Assembly (NCBI GenBank): GCA_949292795.1
Contig: CASFBR010000015.1
Coordinates: 1-41,382 of the forward strand
Reading direction: 5' to 3'
Origin: an uncultured Eubacteriales bacterium
GTDB taxonomy: Bacteria; Bacillota; Clostridia; Lachnospirales; Lachnospiraceae
Length of the DNA: 41,382 bases
The translations under genes and the position numbers were made by a program. This document shows positions 15,077 to 23,223 of the stretch, one piece after another. The first letter of the stretch is position 1. Each line of letters opens with the position of its first letter. The notes under the pieces were generated by a model that was not told the origin of the DNA, did no database searches, and worked only from the letters and a program-made list of their open reading frames with translations.

Positions 15077-15814
15077 ATGGAAAAAGTATATTCTCGTACG
15101 ATCGGCATCCGCGACGATATGGTTGACGGATTCTGCCCCGGCTGTATGCACAGTACAGTCATTAAGCTTATCGGCGAAGTTCTTGAAGAGATGAATTTGT
15201 TTGACAGGGCGACATGCGTGCTCGGTATCGGCTGCTGCGGCCTTCACATGGAATATATCACATACGACAATATCACAGCGCCCCACGGACGTGCCTGCGC
15301 GGTGGCCACAGGTATCAAGCGGACCAATCCGGACTCCCTTGTATTTACCTATCAGGGCGACGGCGACTTTGCCTCCATCGGTCTGGCCGAGTCCATTTCC
15401 GCAGCAAACCGCGGTGAAAATATTACAGTTATTTTTATCAACAACGGTATTTATGGCATGACCGGCGGCCAGATGGCGCCCACAACGCTTATTGGCATGA
15501 AAGCATCCACAGCGCCCAAGGGACGTATTGCCGAAGAACACGGCTATCCGATGCATATGTGCGAGATTTTAAATCAGCTCACTGCACCGGCTTACCTTGT
15601 CCGCACAAGCTGCAATACTCCGGCCAATGTCATTAAAACGAAAAATGCCATTAAAAAGGCATTTACAAACCAGATCGAAGGCAAGGGCTTCTCGATGGTT
15701 GAGATCGTCACAAGCTGCCCGACGAACTGGGGATTGGACCCGTTAGATGCGCTTGACTTTATTGAACAGAAGATGCTTCCGGAATTTCCACTGGGTGTCA
15801 TCAGAGATAAATAA
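15077..15814 (+). CDS. vorA: 2-oxoacid:ferredoxin oxidoreductase, beta subunit (TPP-binding)
   Basis: A 245-aa thiamine pyrophosphate-binding subunit. The PGCMHSTVIKLIGEVL opening, the GIGCCGLHMEY segment, the TPP/Mg motif YQGDGDFASIGLAESISAAN, and INNGIYGMTGGQMAPTT are all typical. It binds the 2-oxoacid and performs decarboxylation with the alpha subunit. AGGAGG and a 14-base gap separate it from vorB. The C-terminus SCPTNWGLDPLDALDFIE is usual for Vor/Kor beta subunits. Confidence 0.9.
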   Translation: MEKVYSRTIGIRDDMVDGFCPGCMHSTVIKLIGEVLEEMNLFDRATCVLGIGCCGLHMEYITYDNITAPHGRACAVATGIKRTNPDSLVFTYQGDGDFASIGLAESISAANRGENITVIFINNGIYGMTGGQMAPTTLIGMKASTAPKGRIAEEHGYPMHMCEILNQLTAPAYLVRTSCNTPANVIKTKNAIKKAFTNQIEGKGFSMVEIVTSCPTNWGLDPLDALDFIEQKMLPEFPLGVIRDK

Positions 15815-15828
15815 ATAGGAGGAAGATT

Positions 15829-16374
15829 ATGGAAACAAATTTACTTGTTGCCGGCTTTGGCGGCCAGGGGGTCATGACCCTCGGTAAATTCCTGGCCAGC
15901 GCCACATGCGATTCTACCGATAAAAATGTCACCTTTTTCCCGTCCTATGGCGCAGAGCAGCGCGGCGGCACAGCCAACTGCTATGTTGTGATCTCCGATG
16001 ATATGGTAGGAACGCCGGTTGGCGATGTGATGGATGATCTGATCGTGATGAACGGGCCTTCGCTGAATAAATTTATTCATGTGTTAAAGCCCGGCGGAAC
16101 ACTGTTTATTAACAGCTCCATCGTCAGCGATGACATTCCAAGAAATGATGTAAAGGTTGTAAAGGCTCCGGTTACAGAGCTGGCATTAGAGCTTGGCAAT
16201 GCCAAAGTGTTAAATGTGATCATGCTTGGCGTTTATATCGGTTACACAGAAGTCATAGCACCAGAGATCGTATGGAATACGATCGAGCATAAGCTTGGCA
16301 AAAAGCCAAAGCTTCTCCCGCTGAACCGTCAGGCATTTGAAAAGGGTCTGGAAATCGGACGTTCACAAAGATAA
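15829..16374 (+). CDS. vorC: 2-oxoacid:ferredoxin oxidoreductase, gamma subunit
   Basis: A 181-aa gamma subunit. It opens with GFGGQGVMTLGKFLA, the glycine-rich loop that defines the POR gamma family, followed by SYGAEQRGGTANCYVVISDD and PVGDVMDDLIVMN. It helps bind CoA and completes the alpha-beta-gamma-delta complex. It is the last gene of the operon; AGGAGG precedes it and two hairpins follow. In the forward direction the complex gives acyl-CoA, CO2 and reduced ferredoxin. Confidence 0.9.
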   Translation: METNLLVAGFGGQGVMTLGKFLASATCDSTDKNVTFFPSYGAEQRGGTANCYVVISDDMVGTPVGDVMDDLIVMNGPSLNKFIHVLKPGGTLFINSSIVSDDIPRNDVKVVKAPVTELALELGNAKVLNVIMLGVYIGYTEVIAPEIVWNTIEHKLGKKPKLLPLNRQAFEKGLEIGRSQR

Positions 16375-16431
16375 AAACGATCCGTAAAGCGAAAGACGAT
16401 CAAGATAAAGAAGATCAGCAAAGATAAAAAA

Positions 16432-16491
16432 CGACCGGAACAATACCGGTCGAAGTATAAAAGGGACTGCCATTGCCAGGCGGTCCCTTTT
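16432..16491. terminator. Double hairpin, bidirectional terminator
   Basis: CGACCGG/CCGGTCG (16432-16452) is followed by AAAAGGGACTGCC/GGCGGTCCCTTTT (16459-16491). The second stem has A-run and T-run flanks, so it can end both the vor operon and the converging LysR transcript. Confidence 0.85.
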
Positions 16492-16500
16492 GCTTAAAAT

Positions 16501-17379
16501 TCAAAGACTTTCAATAAAATACTTGGCAGCCTCGGAAATCGGCACCTGGTCATTATATCCCACAACAAGATGACGGGAAGGGAGTATTTCCGTTGTCTGT
16601 ATTTTGAAAAGGTCCGGGTCATCCTCCGGCAGGCAGAAATCCGGGACAAAAGCAATGCCAAGGCCAATGCGCGCCAGATCGATGAGCAGATCATTGCTGG
16701 ATAACTCCACCTCCGGTACAAGATCGAGCTGGCGCTGCTGAAACAGGCTGTGGAGAAATTCACTGGTCATGCTTTGCTTGTCAAGCATGAGGATCGGATA
16801 GCCAAGAAGCTCCTTAAGACTTAAGGCCTTGTCCTTAAGGTAAGAAAAATGCTGGCTGTTGGCAATAAAAATATCTTTAAATTCTTTGACCTGGCGCACC
16901 TTTTGAACGGTATTCATCCGCGGATTCGGGGCATTGGTCACAATAAGATCAACCTGACCATTATCCAGAAGATCGACGCACCGTGCGCTTGTCTGATTGG
17001 TCACTTTAATATGGACATTTGGAAAATGCGCGTGAAATTCCTTCAGATAGGGGACGAGGTAGTAGCGGCATATTGTATCGCTGGCGCCGATACGGAGCTG
17101 GCCGCCGTTTAATGTATTGGCGTCAAGAATCTGATTCTCTCCGCGGATAATCAGGTTCACTGCCGGCTCGATATGCTTAAACAGCATTTCGCCCTCCGGC
17201 GTCAGCTTGACCTTTTTTGTACTGCGGACGAAAAGATGCTGATTTAACTTTGTCTCAAGCGATTTAATAGACTGGCTCACCGCAGACTGGGAGATATAAA
17301 GCTGCTTGGATGCCTCCGAAAAGCTCAGCGTTTTTGCAACATAATAAAAAACCTTATAGAGTTCATAATTAATATCCAT
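16501..17379 (-). CDS. LysR-family transcriptional regulator
   Basis: A 292-aa regulator. The N-terminal winged helix reads VAKTLSFSEASKQLYISQSA followed by a recognition helix ending LETKLNQHLFVR; the rest is a periplasmic-binding-like effector domain (LRIGASDTICRYYLVPYLKE; IDLARIGLGIAFVPDF). It is convergent with the vor operon and divergent from purL, with 246 bases between the start codons. LysR proteins commonly act on the divergent gene or on themselves, but the neighbour here is purL, so the target is open. The AT-rich intergenic region contains the dyad AGATT-A-AATCT as a possible site. Confidence 0.92.
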   Translation of the reverse strand: MDINYELYKVFYYVAKTLSFSEASKQLYISQSAVSQSIKSLETKLNQHLFVRSTKKVKLTPEGEMLFKHIEPAVNLIIRGENQILDANTLNGGQLRIGASDTICRYYLVPYLKEFHAHFPNVHIKVTNQTSARCVDLLDNGQVDLIVTNAPNPRMNTVQKVRQVKEFKDIFIANSQHFSYLKDKALSLKELLGYPILMLDKQSMTSEFLHSLFQQRQLDLVPEVELSSNDLLIDLARIGLGIAFVPDFCLPEDDPDLFKIQTTEILPSRHLVVGYNDQVPISEAAKYFIESL

Positions 17380-17625
17380 AAATGATCACCTGTAATTTTA
17401 TATCCGATTTTGCTGTATGGCTTCATAGTAGCATATTCACGAAGGGGAGTAAAGCTAAAAATATTTTATTAATATGACTAATGATAAAGATTAAATCTAT
17501 TAATTTTAATTATAAACATAGTAATGCTATAATAACATAGAGTAAACGGACATGCTGCGCGCAGCGCGGCATAATCATGTACAAAAGCCGATTATCCGGT
17601 TTTACAGTAAAAATGGAGGTATCGT
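17380..17625. promoter_or_regulatory. lysR-purL divergent region with purL leader hairpins
   Basis: TATAAT at 17528-17533 is a good -10 for purL, with a poor -35 (TTTAAT at 17505-17510). The leader then folds ATGCTGCGC-GCA-GCGCGGCAT (17552-17572, nine pairs with one wobble) and AAAGCCG/CGGTTTT (17584-17603), the second ending in four T residues like a weak terminator. It could be an attenuator. I see no purine riboswitch core and no PurR box that I can identify. Confidence 0.5.
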
Positions 17626-20600
17626 ATGAGCCAGGTGAAAAGAATTTATGTCGAGAAGAAACCCGACTATGCCGTTGCCGCCCAGGAATTGCAGGAAAAT
17701 ATCCGTGATTACCTTGGAATTGACGGCGTTGAGAGCGTACGCGTGCTGATCCGCTATGATATACAAAATATTTCCGATGAGACTTACGAAACGGCAAAGG
17801 TGACGATCTTTTCCGAGCCGCCGGTAGATATGCTCTACGAGGAAAGCCTGCCGCTAAAGGACGGCGAGAAGCATTTTTCCGTAGAAGCGCTCCCGGGACA
17901 GTTTGACCAGCGGGCCGACTCGGCGATGCAGTGCGTGAAGCTGCTCAGCGAGGACGAGGAGCCGGTTATTAAATCGGCAACGACCTACCTGATCGGCGGA
18001 AGCTTTTCGGACGAGGATTTTTCCAAGATCAAGGCCTTTTGTATTAATCCGGTCGATTCCCGTGAAAATAATGATCCAAAGCCGGAAACCCTTGTGACCG
18101 AATATGAGGAGCCGGCAGATGTTAAAATTTTTGACGGCTTCAGAAAGATGGATGAGGCGGCGCTTAAATCGCTGTATCTGTCTTTAAATCTGGCGATGAC
18201 ATTTAAGGATTTCCAGTTTATCCAGACCTATTTCGCAGAAGAGGAAAAACGCGACCCGTCCATGACGGAGATACGGGTACTGGATACATACTGGTCGGAT
18301 CACTGCCGCCATACGACCTTCCAGACGGAGCTTAAAAACATCCGTTTTGAGGACGGCGATTATAAGCAGGTGGAAGAGGCAACCTATCTTGAATATAAGA
18401 AAGCACACGATGAAATTTTTGCAGGCCGCGACGATAAATATGTCTGCCTGATGGATATTGCGCTGATGGCTATGCGCAAGCTGAAAAAAGCCGGGAAGCT
18501 TGAAGATATGGAGCAGTCCGACGAGATTAATGCATGCAGCATCGTTGTTCCGGTAGAAATCGACGGAAAAACAGAAGAGTGGCTGATTAGCTTTAAAAAT
18601 GAGACACATAATCATCCGACGGAGATCGAGCCCTTCGGCGGTGCGGCGACCTGTCTTGGGGGCGCTATCCGTGACCCGCTGTCCGGACGTTCCTATGTAT
18701 ATCAGGCAATGCGCGTGACCGGTGCGGCAGACCCGACGGTTTCCTTAAAAGATACCCTTGAGGGCAAGCTTCCGCAGAGAAAGATCGTGACCGGCGCCGC
18801 AAAAGGTTACAGCTCTTACGGCAACCAGATCGGTCTTGCCACAGGACTTGTCAATGAAATCTACCATCCCAATTATGTGGCCAAGCGTATGGAGATCGGT
18901 GCAGTGATGGGCGCAGCGCCCAGACGCAATGTCATTCGTGAAAACAGTGATCCGGGTGATATTATTATTTTACTCGGCGGACGTACCGGGCGCGATGGCT
19001 GCGGCGGCGCAACCGGTTCATCCAAAGCACATACAGTGACATCCATTGACACATGCGGAGCGGAGGTACAGAAGGGCAATGCGCCGACCGAGCGTAAGTT
19101 ACAGCGCCTTTTCCGCAATCCGAAGGTCAGCCGGCTGATCAAAAAGTGTAATGACTTTGGCGCCGGCGGTGTATCCGTAGCAATCGGAGAACTTGCGGAT
19201 GGCTTAAACATCGACCTGGACAAGGTGCCGAAAAAATATGCCGGACTGGACGGTACGGAGCTGGCGATTTCTGAATCCCAGGAACGCATGGCCGTTGTGA
19301 TCGACCCGAAAGATGTCGGGCAGTTTCTTGCTTATGCGGATGAGGAAAACCTTGAGGCCGTCTGCGTGGCTGTTGTTACAGAAAGCCCGCGCCTTGTAAT
19401 GTCCTGGAGAGGTAAGGAGATCGTCAATATTTCCAGAGCCTTTTTAAATACAAATGGTGCACATCAGGAAACGGATGTCGTTGTAGCGGTGCCATCAAGA
19501 AGTGACAGCTATTTTGAAAAGAAGAAATGCCTCGATGATCTGCATCAGGCATGGCTTGACAATCTTTCAGACTTAAATGTCTGCTCTCAAAAGGGTCTGG
19601 TGGAAATGTTTGACAGCTCCATCGGTGCTGCATCCGTATATATGCCTTACGGCGGCAAATATCAGCTGACACCGGTGCAGACGATGGTTGCCAAGCTTCC
19701 GGTGCTTCACGGCCGCACAGAGACTGTGACGATGATGAGCTATGGCTATGACCCGTACTTATCTTCCTGGAGCCCGTATCACGGTGCAGTCTATGCGGTT
19801 GTGGAATCTGTGGCAAAGATTGTAGCCGCAGGCGGTGATTATTCAAAGATCCGCTTTACCTTCCAGGAGTATTTTGAGCGTCTTGGTGTAGACCCCAAGC
19901 GCTGGGGCGTTCCGTTTGCCGCTTTGCTTGGCGCTTACAACGCACAGATGGGCTTCGGCCTGCCTTCCATCGGCGGTAAAGACTCCATGTCCGGAAGCTT
20001 TAATGATATTGATGTTCCGCCGACGCTTGTATCGTTTGCGGTGGATGTCGCAAAACATTCACAGGTGATCACGCCGGAGCTTAAAGGCGCCGGTAATGCA
20101 CTTGCATTTTTATCCATCGACCGCGATGAAAATGATCTGCCGGTTTATGATAAAGTTATGGCACTGTACCGTACCGTCCATGAGCTGATCGCACGCAAAG
20201 AGGTCATTTCCGCGTATGCGGTTGGTCACGGAGGTATTGCGGCGGCTGTAAGTAAAATGGCGTTTGGCAATAAGCTTGGTGTTTCCCTGGATTCAAAGGT
20301 GCCGGCAGATATGCTGTTTGCACCGTCCTATGGCAGCCTTGTTGTTGAAGTTGCCCCGGGCTGCGCGGCAGACGTGACCGCAGCGATGGAAAATGCCAGA
20401 CTTGAGAAAAATCTCGTATGGCTTGGACAGACTACGCAGGAGCCTGCGTTTGTATATGGTCTGACACGGGTGACGATGGAGGAAGCCTTAAGCGCATGGA
20501 CGCGCCCTCTGGAAAAAGTATTCCCGACCCGTTCCGGTGTGGAGGAAAAGACGATCGATACACCGCTGTATACCGGCGGAAGTGTTTATGTGTGCAGGCA

Positions 20601-21408
20601 TAAGGTTGCCAGACCGAACGTATTTATTCCGGTGTTCCCGGGAACAAACTGCGAATACGATACATTAAAGGCGTTTGAGCGGGCCGGTGCGGATGTGCAG
20701 ACGTGCGTCTTTAAAAATCTTGATGCCAGAGGCATCCGTGAATCGGTGGAGGCTTTTGAAAAGGGCATCAGCCAGGCTCAGATTCTTATGTTCCCCGGCG
20801 GCTTTTCAGCCGGTGATGAACCGGACGGCTCCGGTAAGTTTATCGCTACGGCATTTAGAAATGAGCGCATCCGCGAGGCTGTGATGAAGCTTTTAAATGA
20901 GCGTGACGGACTGGCGCTTGGTATCTGCAATGGTTTCCAGGCTTTGATTAAGCTCGGGCTTGTGCCTTACGGCAAAATAACCGCACAAAAAGAGGATTCC
21001 CCGACGCTGACGACCAACCATATCGGACGTCATATTTCAAAGATTGTCTATACAAAGGTCGTTTCCAATAAATCGCCATGGCTTTCAAAAGCACAGGTGG
21101 GCGGCGTTTACGCGATTCCGGCATCTCATGGCGAGGGCCGTTTTGTAGCCAGTGACGACTGGATCAAAAAACTCTTTGAGAGCGGCTGTGTGGCGACACA
21201 GTATGTGGATGTGGATGGTCATCCGACAATGGATGAGGATTTCAATCCCAACGGCTCTTATTATGCGATCGAAGGTATTACAAGCATGGATGGACGCGTT
21301 CTTGGAAAGATGGCCCATTCTGAACGTATCGGCGAGGCTGTGGCTATGAACATTACCGGTGATCAGAATCAGATGATCTTTGAATCTGGTGTGGAATATT
21401 TCAAATAA
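17626..21408 (+). CDS. purL: Phosphoribosylformylglycinamidine synthase, single-chain
   Basis: A 1260-aa enzyme for the fourth step of purine synthesis: FGAR plus glutamine plus ATP gives FGAM. A PurS-like N-terminus (about 1-90) is followed by the ATP-binding core with TYWSDHCRHTTFQTEL (near 220) and FGAGGVSVAIGELADGLN, a second AIRS-like half with GLPSIGGKDSMSGSFNDI, and a C-terminal glutaminase from about 995. The glutaminase has PGTNCEYDTLKAFERAG, the nucleophile Cys in LGICNGFQALIKLG (near 1099), and the His/Glu of SHGEGRF. It fuses what B. subtilis splits into PurS, PurQ and PurL. GGAGG precedes the ATG. No other pur genes are nearby. Confidence 0.97.
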   Translation: MSQVKRIYVEKKPDYAVAAQELQENIRDYLGIDGVESVRVLIRYDIQNISDETYETAKVTIFSEPPVDMLYEESLPLKDGEKHFSVEALPGQFDQRADSAMQCVKLLSEDEEPVIKSATTYLIGGSFSDEDFSKIKAFCINPVDSRENNDPKPETLVTEYEEPADVKIFDGFRKMDEAALKSLYLSLNLAMTFKDFQFIQTYFAEEEKRDPSMTEIRVLDTYWSDHCRHTTFQTELKNIRFEDGDYKQVEEATYLEYKKAHDEIFAGRDDKYVCLMDIALMAMRKLKKAGKLEDMEQSDEINACSIVVPVEIDGKTEEWLISFKNETHNHPTEIEPFGGAATCLGGAIRDPLSGRSYVYQAMRVTGAADPTVSLKDTLEGKLPQRKIVTGAAKGYSSYGNQIGLATGLVNEIYHPNYVAKRMEIGAVMGAAPRRNVIRENSDPGDIIILLGGRTGRDGCGGATGSSKAHTVTSIDTCGAEVQKGNAPTERKLQRLFRNPKVSRLIKKCNDFGAGGVSVAIGELADGLNIDLDKVPKKYAGLDGTELAISESQERMAVVIDPKDVGQFLAYADEENLEAVCVAVVTESPRLVMSWRGKEIVNISRAFLNTNGAHQETDVVVAVPSRSDSYFEKKKCLDDLHQAWLDNLSDLNVCSQKGLVEMFDSSIGAASVYMPYGGKYQLTPVQTMVAKLPVLHGRTETVTMMSYGYDPYLSSWSPYHGAVYAVVESVAKIVAAGGDYSKIRFTFQEYFERLGVDPKRWGVPFAALLGAYNAQMGFGLPSIGGKDSMSGSFNDIDVPPTLVSFAVDVAKHSQVITPELKGAGNALAFLSIDRDENDLPVYDKVMALYRTVHELIARKEVISAYAVGHGGIAAAVSKMAFGNKLGVSLDSKVPADMLFAPSYGSLVVEVAPGCAADVTAAMENARLEKNLVWLGQTTQEPAFVYGLTRVTMEEALSAWTRPLEKVFPTRSGVEEKTIDTPLYTGGSVYVCRHKVARPNVFIPVFPGTNCEYDTLKAFERAGADVQTCVFKNLDARGIRESVEAFEKGISQAQILMFPGGFSAGDEPDGSGKFIATAFRNERIREAVMKLLNERDGLALGICNGFQALIKLGLVPYGKITAQKEDSPTLTTNHIGRHISKIVYTKVVSNKSPWLSKAQVGGVYAIPASHGEGRFVASDDWIKKLFESGCVATQYVDVDGHPTMDEDFNPNGSYYAIEGITSMDGRVLGKMAHSERIGEAVAMNITGDQNQMIFESGVEYFK

Positions 21409-21435
21409 AACAGGTAATTCAAATAAAACAGGTAA
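21400..21435 (+). repeat. 18-bp tandem duplication of the purL 3' end
   Basis: TTCAAATAAAACAGGTAA occurs at 21400-21417, where it includes the last two codons and the stop of purL, and again immediately at 21418-21435 without a mismatch. Confidence 0.95.
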
Positions 21436-21441
21436 AATGGG

Positions 21442-21484
21442 ACTGCCATATCAAACATATACTGCTTGGTATGGCAGTTTTTTT
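21442..21484 (+). terminator. Intrinsic terminator of purL
   Basis: ACTGCCATATCAA pairs with TTGGTATGGCAGT over 13 positions (one wobble) and is followed by a run of about eight T residues. Confidence 0.9.
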
Positions 21485-21584
21485 CGGGATATTCATTGCC
21501 CAGCCGGTCAGTGATGCGCTGGCATTAATCCTTTCTGTTATTTTAGTTGCCTGCGAGCACCGTAAGTTGCTGCATCAGGCATAA
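21480..21584 (+). pseudogene. C-terminal remnant of a MATE-type transporter
   Basis: Starting within the terminator T-run, a frame reads FFGIFIAQPVSDALALILSV, then ILVACEHRKLLHQA and a stop. The AQPVSD-ALALILS pattern followed by a basic tail resembles the last helix and C-terminus of MATE/DinF efflux proteins. Nothing upstream encodes the other eleven helices, and no start is present. I read it as the stub of a deleted gene; the family assignment rests on one helix. Confidence 0.45.
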
Positions 21585-21790
21585 GTTCGCAGAGCTTCAT
21601 TTGCGTGTATCTTCATTTTATTTTCCGGGGCTGCTGCGGCAGCCCTGGAAAATATTTAACTGATTATTCAGACAATATAATAATAAATACAATAAAAAGA
21701 GAAAATAATACATATAAAATATATATAATAAGAAAAAATGTGTACAAATAGAATAATGCGAGTAAAAAATAAAAATTTTTGAAAATTGTG

Positions 21791-21819
21791 TTGACATTTA
21801 CGGGGCGGTGAGGTATAAT
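21791..21819 (+). promoter_or_regulatory. Perfect consensus promoter of ncRNA copy 1
   Basis: TTGACA at 21791-21796 and TATAAT at 21814-21819 with a 17-base spacer. The upstream 60 bases are A/T tracts resembling an UP element. This predicts very strong constitutive transcription starting near 21826. Confidence 0.9.
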
Positions 21820-21825
21820 AAAATC

Positions 21826-22480
21826 ATCAAAAGAGAACAGACAAATTTCTAAATCGCGTTGGATTTGGAAAGGCGTTGAAGGAGGAGATTCCATTGAAAA
21901 AGTAGTTAAGTGGTAGATATGATATTCGTAAAACGATAGCTGCTTGAAAGATAAGTTCTCCGTCATGGATTTATCTTAGGTAAGAAAATCAAAATTCCTA
22001 CCGTACACACTGAGCAATATCCATTTTACAACATATGATAGCTGTCACAGGGGTATCGGTTTTATAAGGCCAGACGATTAAAGAACATCATAACTGTTGG
22101 AGAAGTTTTATAAAACAGTCATGATCGGTTGAACAGATAGCCGGATTTCATACAGATGATACAGCTTATAGTTGTAGATGCTGAAGTGATTTTCAAAGGT
22201 TTTATCGTTTAAGGATAGTGATAAATTTTATAAATTCACAGCAGCAGAAGTTATTAAGAAAGATCAGGATGTCAGATAGTCGGAAGGTCAGAAAGAAAAG
22301 TGAATATATTATATACTGACGAGAAAGGTATATAAACGAGGGAAAATTGAATAAAGAAAACTGGATGAAAAATCTGAATCAAAATTTTTAGAAGAGGTAA
22401 TTGTAAATGATTGAACCAGTTCAGCAGTGAAGAGATCGTTCTTTGATACACGCAATGTTCAGGAGCGGTCTCTTCGTTTT
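21826..22480 (+). ncRNA. Large structured non-coding RNA, copy 1 (about 655 nt)
   Basis: No convincing protein frame exists between the promoter and the terminator at 22429-22480. The 5' part folds TTTCTAAATC/GATTTGGAAA (21846-21871, ten pairs). Then come GGAGGAGATTCCATTGAA (21881), a stem ATCAT-A-ACTGTT/AACAGT-C-ATGAT (22087-22125), TTTATC/GATAAA around 22202-22227, the block TCGGAAGGTCAG with ATATACTGACGAGAAAGGTA (about 22280-22330), and a 39-base block (22405-22443) identical to copy 2. The blocks occur in the same order in copy 2 at 22607. Size and expression signals resemble large ornate bacterial RNAs such as ROOL or GOLLD, but family membership is untested. Confidence 0.75.
22429..22480 (+). 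terminator. Terminator of ncRNA copy 1
   Basis: GAAGAGATCGTTC (22429-22441) pairs with GAGCGGTCTCTTC (22463-22475) over 13 positions with wobbles, followed by GTTTTG. The loop differs from that of copy 2 while the stem is kept. Confidence 0.9.
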
Positions 22481-22571
22481 GTGTAGAAAAAACAAAAAAA
22501 GGATAATTAAAAGATAAAAAGCGATATATAAAAAAGATAACAAAAAATAAATATAAAAATTAAAAATTGTA

Positions 22572-22600
22572 TTGACATTTTAGCAGGATACGTTTATAAT
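22572..22600 (+). promoter_or_regulatory. Perfect consensus promoter of ncRNA copy 2
   Basis: TTGACA at 22572-22577 and TATAAT at 22595-22600, again with a 17-base spacer, in an A/T-rich context (AAAATTGTATTGACATTT) nearly the same as for copy 1. Confidence 0.9.
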
Positions 22601-22606
22601 AAAACC

Positions 22607-23206
22607 ATCAAAAGAAAGTAACTTCTTTTAAAGAAAGCAGATTTAAAAGAAGGACAAAGGAGGAGATACCATTGAAGTAAAAATATCGTGATCGTTATCA
22701 AAAGAGAGGCTTTCCGCTTACAGACATAGATTCATCGGAAGAATCTATCAGAGAAGATAAGGAAGTTTATAAGAGGATATATACAGCAGGATTGTTATAC
22801 CTGATTATAGAAGTTTTATCTGAAGCGGCAGGATGATCGGAAGATACGTCACAGGAAGAAATTAATATAGATGCTGTCCAAAGATAAGAAATAATAAAAG
22901 CTGCTGTCCCATTCCCGGAAGGGGACATCGCTCAGACAGCACTGAGGATAACGTTCATATTTCCAGAGGAAGCAGCAGTCGGAAATCATAAGAAAAAGCG
23001 AAAGATTATAGATTATCGGAAGGTCAGTGAGAAAAGCTGGTTATATACTGACGAGAAAGGTATATATCGATAGGAAAACTAAATAGAGAAAAAGAAACTT
23101 TACAACCGATTTTTTAAAGAGGTAAATGCAAATGATTGAACCAGTTCAGCAGTGAAGAGATCGTTCTTAAACACCGATGATGTTTTTGAGCGATCTCTTC
23201 TTTTTG
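22607..23206 (+). ncRNA. Large structured non-coding RNA, copy 2 (about 600 nt)
   Basis: The second, diverged member of the tandem pair. The 5' stem is CTTCTTTTAAA/TTTAAAAGAAG (22622-22652, eleven perfect pairs), with no sequence in common with the copy 1 stem but in the same place before GGAGGAGATACCATTGAA (22659). Other hairpins are TAGATTC-7-GAATCTA (22727-22747) and CTCAG-6-CTGAG (22931-22946). TCGGAAGGTCAG, TATACTGACGAGAAAGGTAT and the 39-base 3' block at 23130-23168 match copy 1. No credible protein frame is present. Kept pairing with changed bases is strong evidence for RNA-level function. Confidence 0.75.
23154..23206 (+). terminator. Terminator of ncRNA copy 2
   Basis: GAAGAGATCGTTC (23154-23166) pairs with GAGCGATCTCTTC (23188-23200), followed by TTTTT. 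A U-G pair of copy 1 is a U-A pair here. The reverse strand also offers an A-rich flank for the converging membrane-protein gene. Confidence 0.9.
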
Positions 23207-23223
23207 TCTGTCTGAAAAATTGT

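Noticed and set aside
17380-17625. Purine riboswitch before purL
   Set aside because: The three-way junction with its conserved loop sequences was not found; only two simple hairpins are present.
21881-21906. Short frames after GGAGGAGAT in the ncRNA copies (TTG start: three and two codons)
   Set aside because: The ribosome-binding-like sequence is followed by different, very short frames in the two copies (Met-Lys-Lys-stop and Met-Lys-stop). The motif fits better as a conserved RNA element.
21664-21966. Minus-strand 100-aa frame over the ncRNA promoter
   Set aside because: It covers an A/T-rich promoter region, is composed of Phe, Tyr, Ile and Leu runs, and has no ribosome binding site or domain.
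21661-23220. CRISPR array or group II intron in the long non-coding stretch
   Set aside because: There are no regularly spaced identical repeats and no reverse transcriptase or intron domain V-like hairpin; two long units with their own promoters and terminators are seen.
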